A stretch of 16,909 nt of DNA from Rhodoferax sp. (GTDB lineage: Bacteria; Pseudomonadota; Gammaproteobacteria; Burkholderiales; Burkholderiaceae_C), in assembly GCA_021731215.1 (NCBI GenBank), contig JAKFXU010000434.1:1-16909 (forward strand). The letters are read 5' to 3'. The position numbers and the translations under genes were made by a program. Below are positions 8,229 through 13,229 of the stretch, piece by piece. Every line of letters begins with the position of its first letter. The stretch's first letter is position 1. Under the pieces are notes generated by a model, which was given only the letters and a program-made list of their open reading frames with translations, had not been told where the DNA came from and made no database searches.

Positions 8229-9155
8229 ATGACTTTTACTCAAATGAATTTCAGGCGCCTGTCCCTGCTGCTGGCGGCGCTGTGGCTGGCCGGGTGTGCG
8301 TCCGGGCCGCTGCCGCCGGCCTCACCTGAGGCGCCTCCTGCGCCGCCGGCAGTGCCCAAGAAAGCGCCCAAACTAGGCTTGGTGCTGGGCGGCGGTGCGG
8401 CCCGCGGCTTTGCGCATATTGGGGTGATTCAGGTGCTGGAAGAGGCGGGTATTCGCCCCAATCTGGTGGTCGGCACCTCGGCCGGCAGCCTGGTGGCGGC
8501 CTTCTATGCCAGCGGCAAGAGCGGAGCCCAGTTGCAGCAAGTGGCCCAAACCATGGAAGAAGCCACTTTTGCCGACTGGACCTTGCCCATTTTCAGTCGC
8601 GGCATGTTGCGCGGCGAGGCCTTGGCGCGCTACGTGAGTGCGCAGGTCAATGGGCGTCTGATCGAGAACATGCCCCTGCCCCTGGGCATTGTGGCAACCG
8701 ATCTCAACAGCGGCCAGGGTGTGTTGTTTCAGCGTGGCGACACGGCCACGGCAGTGCGTGCCTCCAGCGCTGTACCGGCCCTGTTTCAGCCCGTCAAAAT
8801 AGCGGGGCGTGAGTATGTGGATGGCGGCCTGGTGTCGCCGGTGCCGGTGCGCTACGCCCGGCAAATGGGGGCGGAATTGATCGTCGCTGTCGATATTTCC
8901 AGCGCGCCGGAAGGCAATGCCGCCAGCGACACCCTGCAGATTCTGTTGCAAACCTTCTCCATCATGGGCAAAAGCATCAACACCTTTGAGCTGCGTGAAG
9001 CCGACCTGGTGGTGCGTCCCGCCCTGGTTGGTGTGGCGAGCTCCGATTTCAGCGCACGCCGGCGGGCGATCGAGGCCGGTCGGGTGGCGATGCAGGCCCT
9101 GTTGCCACAACTGCGAGCGGCCTTGCATGCTCACGAGTTTCAATCGAAGCCATGA
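8229..9155 (+). CDS. Patatin-like phospholipase, lipoprotein (308 aa)
   Basis: This is a patatin-fold serine hydrolase, probably a phospholipase A or lysophospholipase of the RssA/NTE group. The oxyanion-hole motif GGGAARG lies near residues 54-60, the nucleophile is S84 in GTSAG, and the catalytic aspartate is D198 in DGG, which completes the Ser-Asp dyad. The N-terminus is a lipoprotein signal with lipobox LAGC (C23), followed by a Pro/Ala-rich linker, so the enzyme is likely membrane-anchored on the periplasmic side. Two ATG starts fit (8229 and 8244); the second begins MNFRRLSLLL and may be the real one. Neither has a Shine-Dalgarno sequence. Its 3' end overlaps the convergent acyltransferase gene by 16 bp. 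Substrate is unknown. Confidence 0.9.
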   Translation: MTFTQMNFRRLSLLLAALWLAGCASGPLPPASPEAPPAPPAVPKKAPKLGLVLGGGAARGFAHIGVIQVLEEAGIRPNLVVGTSAGSLVAAFYASGKSGAQLQQVAQTMEEATFADWTLPIFSRGMLRGEALARYVSAQVNGRLIENMPLPLGIVATDLNSGQGVLFQRGDTATAVRASSAVPALFQPVKIAGREYVDGGLVSPVPVRYARQMGAELIVAVDISSAPEGNAASDTLQILLQTFSIMGKSINTFELREADLVVRPALVGVASSDFSARRRAIEAGRVAMQALLPQLRAALHAHEFQSKP

Positions 9156-9934
9156 TGACGATGACGTGCCAACTGCCCACGAATGCTCTGATGGGCTTGA
9201 TTGGCCAGCGATTTTCGGGTTTGACCCTGTGAATAGATGCGCTCTCCAATGTGCACATGGGTTCTGATCGTGGTTCTTGCCATCACCTTTCGAAGCGAAG
9301 ACACCAGCGTCATGTTACCGATGAAAAGTGCGGCATCAGTGGGCAAACCGGTAGCTCCATGAACATACCTCAAAGTCACCGGTTGAATGTCGGCCTGGGC
9401 CTTGATCGCACTTTCAAAAATGTTGGAATGAAAGACCGCCAGATCAGAGCCATCGCCGCTCGTGCCCTCCGGGAACGCGACCACCAAATAACCCTGCTTG
9501 AACGCCTTGATCGTGCCCTCAACCATCGCTCGGGTAGACCTCGGTGACGAACGTTCTACAAAGATAGTTTCACATGCCTGCGCCATCGAACCGACCAGCG
9601 GCCAGCGCTGAACTTCGGCTTTGGCGACAAACACGCCGGGCATCAGCGACTGGATGACCAGAATGTCAAGCCATGACAGGTGATTGGCCACCACCAGCCC
9701 AGCGCAGGCAGTGGGCGGCGGCCCATCGCACTGGACCTCAATGTCCAAAATAAGCAACACCCTCCTGGCCCAGCGTTGAATTTGCTGGAGCTTGTCGTCC
9801 CGGTGAAGCTGCGGAAAGTACAACCACAAAACCAGACCACCCCTGATCAATTCAGCCATGAATCGCAGCAGCTTGACAAGCGGGAAGCCGTTAAGACGCA
9901 GGCCGCTCAAAGAAGTCAATCTGGCAATGCTCAT
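9140..9934 (-). CDS. PlsC-family 1-acyl-sn-glycerol-3-phosphate or lyso-ornithine-lipid acyltransferase (candidate OlsA, 264 aa)
   Basis: This membrane-associated O-acyltransferase has the LPLAT motifs: NHLSWLD (the catalytic NHx4D box), an FVERS block and FPEGTSGDG. One or two N-terminal hydrophobic segments (FMAELIRGGLVLWLYF and the VLLILDI region) fit membrane association. The family includes PlsC (phosphatidic acid synthesis) and OlsA (second acylation of ornithine lipid). OlsA is favoured by the nearby olsB and by a Pho-box-like promoter, but sequence alone cannot decide. The ATG at 9934 was chosen because it lies 16 nt after the stop of a small upstream ORF; a TTG at 9997 would give 285 aa. 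The last 16 bp overlap the end of the convergent patatin gene. Confidence 0.82.
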   Translation of the reverse strand: MSIARLTSLSGLRLNGFPLVKLLRFMAELIRGGLVLWLYFPQLHRDDKLQQIQRWARRVLLILDIEVQCDGPPPTACAGLVVANHLSWLDILVIQSLMPGVFVAKAEVQRWPLVGSMAQACETIFVERSSPRSTRAMVEGTIKAFKQGYLVVAFPEGTSGDGSDLAVFHSNIFESAIKAQADIQPVTLRYVHGATGLPTDAALFIGNMTLVSSLRKVMARTTIRTHVHIGERIYSQGQTRKSLANQAHQSIRGQLARHRHHGFD

Positions 9935-9950
9935 GACGCCGGGCGCATGG

Positions 9951-10070
9951 TTAAAAGTGAGCGCGTCGGATCTGAAAACGGGAACGCTGCAAAGCAAGGA
10001 ATTCGAGGACGCCCCAGACCATGCAGGCCGGGATGGCCATGACGCGAAAGAAGGCGGCTTTGTGTAACAT
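9951..10070 (-). CDS. Small hydrophobic ORF upstream of the acyltransferase (39 aa)
   Basis: An ATG-initiated ORF of 39 codons ends with TAA 16 nt before the ATG chosen for the acyltransferase. The peptide has a basic start (MLHKAAFFR), a single hydrophobic stretch (about residues 8-27, VMAIPACMVWGVLEFLAL) and a basic tail (QRSRFQIRRAHF), the layout of a single-pass inner-membrane miniprotein. No strong Shine-Dalgarno sequence precedes the ATG. Tight spacing to the next gene suggests one transcript and possible translational coupling. I do not recognise a family. It could be a leader peptide or a chance ORF; conservation upstream of orthologous acyltransferases would settle it. Confidence 0.45.
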   Translation of the reverse strand: MLHKAAFFRVMAIPACMVWGVLEFLALQRSRFQIRRAHF

Positions 10071-10108
10071 AGTGTGAGAGCTTGCAGCCCTAAAGTTGCT
10101 AGCTACTC

Positions 10109-10147
10109 AAGTTACGCGCCTTATATGACACCTTCGTGTCAGTGCAA
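10109..10147 (-). promoter_or_regulatory. Candidate promoter with Pho-box-like or palindromic operator for the acyltransferase unit
   Basis: There are two overlapping readings on the minus strand. First, TTGCAC (10147-10142) and TATAAG (10125-10120) form a sigma-70 promoter whose 16-bp spacer is an inverted repeat, TGACAC/GTGTCA with a 4-nt loop. Second, CTGACAC (10142-10136), GAAG and GTGTCAT (10131-10125) form a 7-4-7 direct repeat that matches the PhoB half-site CTGTCAT at 5 and 6 of 7 positions; a weak -10, TAACTT, lies 10 bp downstream (10114-10109). Comparison with the stronger boxes at olsB, phoX and ppk favours the second reading, but the site has only two half-sites. Confidence 0.4.
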
Positions 10148-10173
10148 AATTACGACGCCGGCACGCTCAAATG

Positions 10174-10203
10174 TTGCATTCGCGGCCGCAGCGCCTGTAT
10201 GCT
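10174..10203 (+). promoter_or_regulatory. Candidate sigma-70 promoter of the M14 hydrolase operon
   Basis: TTGCAT (10174-10179) and TATGCT (10198-10203) are 18 bp apart, ending 45 bp before the GTG start of the metallohydrolase gene. Each hexamer matches the consensus at four of six positions. It is the best pair in the gap after the divergent acyltransferase unit, but the evidence is only the match. Confidence 0.33.
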
Positions 10204-10248
10204 TCACGGCCATGTTGACGGTCTTGCACCCACGCTCGTTAGGCCAAT

Positions 10249-11262
10249 GTGACCCTGGCTAAACTGCCTGAACTGGTCGCGTTGGAACGCATCATTGAGT
10301 TGGGCGCAGGCCGGCTCGAATCACGCGTTGCCTGTGAAGTGAACTTGCCGGGTGGCGGCAGCTACCCGGTTCACGTCATCACACTGGGCAACCCAGCGCG
10401 CGATGTGCCTGCGGTGGGCTATTTCGGCGGCGTTCATGGCCTGGAGCGAATCGGTGCTGGCGTCGTGATTACCTATCTGCAAAGCCTGGTCATGCGCCTG
10501 CAATGGGACAGCACACTGCACAAGCAGCTTGAATCGGTCCGCCTGATTTTTATGCCCATCGTCAACCCCGGCGGCATGGCGCTTGGCACCCGGGCCAACC
10601 CCAATGGCGTGGACCTGATGCGTAACGCACCGGTGGAGGCACGGGAGCCGGTGCCATTTTTGGTGGGCGGGCAGCGGCTCAGCGCCGGCTTGCCCTGGTA
10701 CCGTGGCCCCAAGGCCAAACCCATGGAGATGGAGAGTCAGGCGGTGTGCGACGTGGTGACGACCGAATTGCTGACGCGCGACTTCAGCCTGTGCGTGGAT
10801 TGTCATTCGGGCTTTGGCAGCAGCGACCGCATCTGGTTTCCCTATGCCCACACGCGCGCACCGATCGCTCACCTGGCAGAGATGCACGCGCTCAAAAGTA
10901 TCTTTGTCCAGTCGCACAGCCACCACCGTTACACCATCGAGCCCCAAAGCCTGCAGTACCTGGCGCACGGTGACCTGTGGGACCACTTGTACCTGCAATC
11001 CTGTGTGCAGCCGCACTGCGTATTTCTGCCGCTGACGCTGGAAATGGGCTCCTGGCTATGGGTGAAGAAGAATCCACGCCAACTGTTCTCGCGCCACGGC
11101 ATTTTCAATCCCCTGATTGAGCACCGGCAGCAGCGCGTGCTGCGCCAGCACCAGTTGTTACTGGACTTTTTGTCGCGCGCGGCCTGCGGCCACCCGCTTT
11201 GGCTACCTCGCGCCGAAACTCGTGCCTCGCACCATGCGCAGGCGCTGCAGGACTGGTACTGA
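10249..11262 (+). CDS. M14-family zinc metallohydrolase, succinylglutamate desuccinylase/aspartoacylase-like (337 aa)
   Basis: This is a probable zinc-dependent carboxypeptidase or amidohydrolase of the M14 superfamily. The zinc site is visible as H63 and E66 in GGVHGLERIG plus H186 in CVDCHSGFG, with the general-base glutamate E265 in LTLEMGSW. A substrate-binding segment NPNGVDLMRN lies at 117-126. There is no signal peptide, so it is likely cytoplasmic. The relatives AstE and AspA remove acyl groups from N-acyl amino acids, which is suggestive next to olsB, but the actual substrate is unknown. The start is GTG; an in-frame TAG two codons upstream of it excludes a longer protein. It is followed after 6 bp by the alpha/beta hydrolase gene, so the two are almost certainly co-transcribed. 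Confidence 0.86.
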   Translation: MTLAKLPELVALERIIELGAGRLESRVACEVNLPGGGSYPVHVITLGNPARDVPAVGYFGGVHGLERIGAGVVITYLQSLVMRLQWDSTLHKQLESVRLIFMPIVNPGGMALGTRANPNGVDLMRNAPVEAREPVPFLVGGQRLSAGLPWYRGPKAKPMEMESQAVCDVVTTELLTRDFSLCVDCHSGFGSSDRIWFPYAHTRAPIAHLAEMHALKSIFVQSHSHHRYTIEPQSLQYLAHGDLWDHLYLQSCVQPHCVFLPLTLEMGSWLWVKKNPRQLFSRHGIFNPLIEHRQQRVLRQHQLLLDFLSRAACGHPLWLPRAETRASHHAQALQDWY

Positions 11263-11268
11263 CGCGCC

Positions 11269-12045
11269 GTGAACAGCGACCTGCACGCCTGGATTTTTCT
11301 GCGTGGGCTGACCCGGGAGCGCAGGCACTGGGGCGGCTTCATTGGTCAATTTCAACACGCTCTGTCCGGCAGCCGGGTGGTGGCGCTGGACCTGCCGGGT
11401 AACGGCCGTCTGTATCAGCAGTGCAGCCCTGTGCGCGTCCAGGACCTGGTGGCTCACTGTCGGGCTCAGCTCGCGTTGCGCGGCATTGAGCCACCCTACG
11501 GTTTGCTGGCCATGTCGCTGGGCGCCATGGTCGCGGCGGCCTGGGCCGACGCCCATCCGCAGGAAGTGGCCGCCAATGTGCTCATCAACACCAGCATGCG
11601 ACCCTTCAGTGCGTTTTATCAGCGCCTTCGGCCCCCAAACTATGGCGCTTTGTTGAGGCTGGCTATGTTGGGCGCAGCGCCTGAAGTGTGGGAACGCACA
11701 GTGCTGCGCATGACGAGCAACCTGGCAACCGACGCGGTGCTACCGCGCTGGCTGGCGCTGCGCCAGCAATGCCCGGTCTCGCGCGCCAACGCACTGCGAC
11801 AACTGATCGCCGCCGCCCGCTTTCGCGCGCCGGCGGTCAAGCCTCTTGCGCCTACATTGGTGCTGGCCAGCGAGCAGGATCATCTGGTCTCTGTTGAATG
11901 CTCCAGAGCACTGGCCAGGCATTGGCAGTGCCCCCTGCACGTCCATGCAAGCGCCGGGCACGATCTGCCGCTGGACGACGGTCATTGGGTTGCGGACCAG
12001 GTGCGGGAATGGCTGATGGCGGGCTCCAGTTCCTCTGTCACGTAA
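11269..12045 (+). CDS. Alpha/beta-hydrolase fold protein (258 aa)
   Basis: This is a serine hydrolase with the alpha/beta fold and unknown substrate. Its likely triad is S83 in LLAMSLGAM (first glycine of the usual GxSxG elbow replaced by Ala), D204 in ASEQDHLV and H231 in SAGHDLPLDD. The oxyanion region WIFLRGLTRERRHW and a short lid around FSAFYQRLRPPNY fit small-molecule esterases of the BioH/MenH type. There is no signal peptide. Start is GTG 6 bp after the stop of the M14 gene, implying translational coupling. The last codons and stop fall inside the first repeat of the Pho-box array of olsB. With the M14 enzyme and OlsB it forms a same-strand unit, so lipid or acyl-amino-acid metabolism is a reasonable guess. 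Confidence 0.85.
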   Translation: MNSDLHAWIFLRGLTRERRHWGGFIGQFQHALSGSRVVALDLPGNGRLYQQCSPVRVQDLVAHCRAQLALRGIEPPYGLLAMSLGAMVAAAWADAHPQEVAANVLINTSMRPFSAFYQRLRPPNYGALLRLAMLGAAPEVWERTVLRMTSNLATDAVLPRWLALRQQCPVSRANALRQLIAAARFRAPAVKPLAPTLVLASEQDHLVSVECSRALARHWQCPLHVHASAGHDLPLDDGHWVADQVREWLMAGSSSSVT

Positions 12046-12090
12046 ATGCCATGAAGTTGCCACAGCGTTGTCACGCATGGCGGCCACTAT
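12035..12090 (+). promoter_or_regulatory. Four-half-site Pho box array and -10 upstream of olsB
   Basis: Four heptamers start exactly 11 bp apart: CTGTCAC (12035), ATGCCAT (12046), TTGCCAC (12057) and TTGTCAC (12068), each separated by 4 bp. They match the PhoB half-site CTGTCAT at 6, 5, 4 and 5 of 7 positions. A weak -10 (CACTAT, 12085-12090) begins 10 bp after the last heptamer, the spacing usual in PhoB-activated promoters, where the box replaces the -35. The first heptamer overlaps the final codons of the hydrolase gene. This predicts that olsB has its own promoter, induced by phosphate starvation, inside the operon. Confidence 0.72.
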
Positions 12091-12119
12091 CTGGTAACGC
12101 AACTAACCAGGAGAGAGCA

Positions 12120-12968
12120 ATGAAAGAACTGCCAAACCCTACCTTCCCCTTGTCCCCGGTGTCCTTGCCCGGGGGCTTGCTTCACCGATTTCATGCACGC
12201 CGCCACGGCTTGAGTCAAGCGCCAGTCCCGCCGATTGAGCGCGGCGGTCTTGCGGTTTCGTGGGCCAGGCACATTGACGAAGTCCGGCAAGCGCAGCGCT
12301 TGAGATTCAGGGTCTTCGCTGACGAGATGGGCGCCCGCTTGGATACAACCTTGCCCGGGCACGATGTTGATTTGTTCGATAACTACTGCGAGCACCTTCT
12401 GGTGCGCGATCAACTCACCAGGGAGGTGGTGGGAACCTACCGGGTTCTGACACCAGCGCAAGCCCGGCGCGTGGGCAGTACCTACAGCGATATCGAGTTT
12501 GACCTGACCCGTCTGCGCAGCTTGCGCGAGCGCATGGTCGAACTCGGGCGCAGTTGCGTGCATCGTGACTATCGCCACGGCGGGGTGATCATGACCTTGT
12601 GGGGTGCGCTGGCTGAGTTCATGGTGCGCAACAAACTCGACACCATGATTGGCTGCGCCAGCATTCCCATGCTGCATAACGGCATTGTTAGCGGTGACGT
12701 GGCAGCCAGCATCTGGCACCAGCTCAAACAGAGCCACCTGGCGCCTATCGAACACCATGTGCACCCGCGCCTGCCGCTGCCAGTTGACCAATTGGACAGC
12801 AGCCTGGCAGTAGATCCCCCGGCATTGATCAAAGGTTATTTGCGCCTGGGCGCCAAAATTCTGGGAGCGCCCGCCTGGGATCCGGATTTCAATACGGCTG
12901 ATCTTCCGATGCTGATGCGCATCAATGACTTGCCTCCCCGTTACCGCAAACATTTCCTGGGGATGTAA
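12120..12968 (+). CDS. olsB: L-ornithine N(alpha)-acyltransferase (282 aa)
   Basis: This is a GNAT-fold enzyme of the COG3176 family that transfers a 3-hydroxyacyl chain from acyl carrier protein to the alpha-amino group of ornithine, the first step of ornithine-lipid synthesis. Family blocks are clear: RLRFRVFADEMGA, DLFDNYCEHLLVRD, EVVGTYRVL, MVELGRSCVHRDYRHGG and an IGCASIPM segment. The ATG is preceded by AGGAGAG; the frame is open further upstream, but that region holds the Pho array, so the downstream ATG is right. Some family members were formerly called hemolysins. Ornithine lipid replaces phospholipid under phosphate limitation in several proteobacteria, which fits the four-site Pho box upstream and the candidate olsA 2 kb away. 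Confidence 0.87.
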   Translation: MKELPNPTFPLSPVSLPGGLLHRFHARRHGLSQAPVPPIERGGLAVSWARHIDEVRQAQRLRFRVFADEMGARLDTTLPGHDVDLFDNYCEHLLVRDQLTREVVGTYRVLTPAQARRVGSTYSDIEFDLTRLRSLRERMVELGRSCVHRDYRHGGVIMTLWGALAEFMVRNKLDTMIGCASIPMLHNGIVSGDVAASIWHQLKQSHLAPIEHHVHPRLPLPVDQLDSSLAVDPPALIKGYLRLGAKILGAPAWDPDFNTADLPMLMRINDLPPRYRKHFLGM

Positions 12969-13022
12969 TGCGGGTGGCCTTCGACGCCATGGGGCCGTGG
13001 AGCAGCGGCTGCACAGCCGTCG

Positions 13023-13110
13023 ATGTCGATGATTTGGTACCGCCATTGTTATCTCGGATTTGCATCTGGGCACCCCCGGTTGCCAGGGCAGTGCCCTCCT
13101 GCGTTTCCGG
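13023..13110 (+). pseudogene. Remnant of an LpxH-like (UDP-2,3-diacylglucosamine pyrophosphatase family) metallophosphoesterase
   Basis: A short reading frame (13033-13149) contains IVISDLHLGTPGCQGSALLRF, encoded at 13045-13107. This is the N-terminal signature of COG2908 calcineurin-like phosphoesterases, including the metal-binding D and H of SDLHLG. Immediately before it, the frame with ATG at 13023 ends in WYR, the usual residues preceding this motif, but in a different frame; a shift of +1 or -2 at 13044 joins them. After LLRF the similarity stops and a TAA follows at 13147, so most of the protein, including the downstream GDxxD and GNHD motifs, is missing. It lies 55 bp after olsB on the same strand, so it probably was the next gene of that operon. 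Confidence 0.62.
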
Positions 13111-13147
13111 CGACTATCGCCATCTATATTGCCACGGAGGGGTCAAT

Positions 13148-13178
13148 AAAAAGCCCGATCCCCTTGCAGGAACCGGGC
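13148..13178 (-). terminator. Intrinsic terminator of phoX
   Basis: On the minus strand, GCCCG (13178-13174) pairs with CGGGC (13157-13153), helped by an inner TCC/GGA pairing. TTTTTATT follows (complement of 13145-13152). It lies 51 bp past the phoX stop. The rest of the gap between olsB and phoX holds the phosphoesterase remnant and nothing else I can identify. Confidence 0.65.
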
Positions 13179-13229
13179 AAACGGCAGGGCCGCGATCAAC
13201 TTCTTATTGTGAGCTGAGGTGTCAACGCA

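Noticed and set aside
7096..8232. 378-codon plus-strand frame opposite the iron-binding-protein gene
   Set aside because: The minus strand carries the signal peptide, tyrosine ligands and family signature; the plus-strand translation shows no family resemblance.
9935..9997. TTG start giving a 285-residue acyltransferase
   Set aside because: It would overlap the small upstream ORF in another frame and adds a polar segment unusual for the family; the ATG at 9934 fits better.
13111..13146. Shared GACTATCGCCA and a CHGGV-like translation between the post-olsB gap and the DYRHGGV codons of olsB (12560-12590), suggesting a partial duplication
   Set aside because: Identity is only 11 bp with an unmatched insert and dissimilar flanks; chance similarity is more likely.
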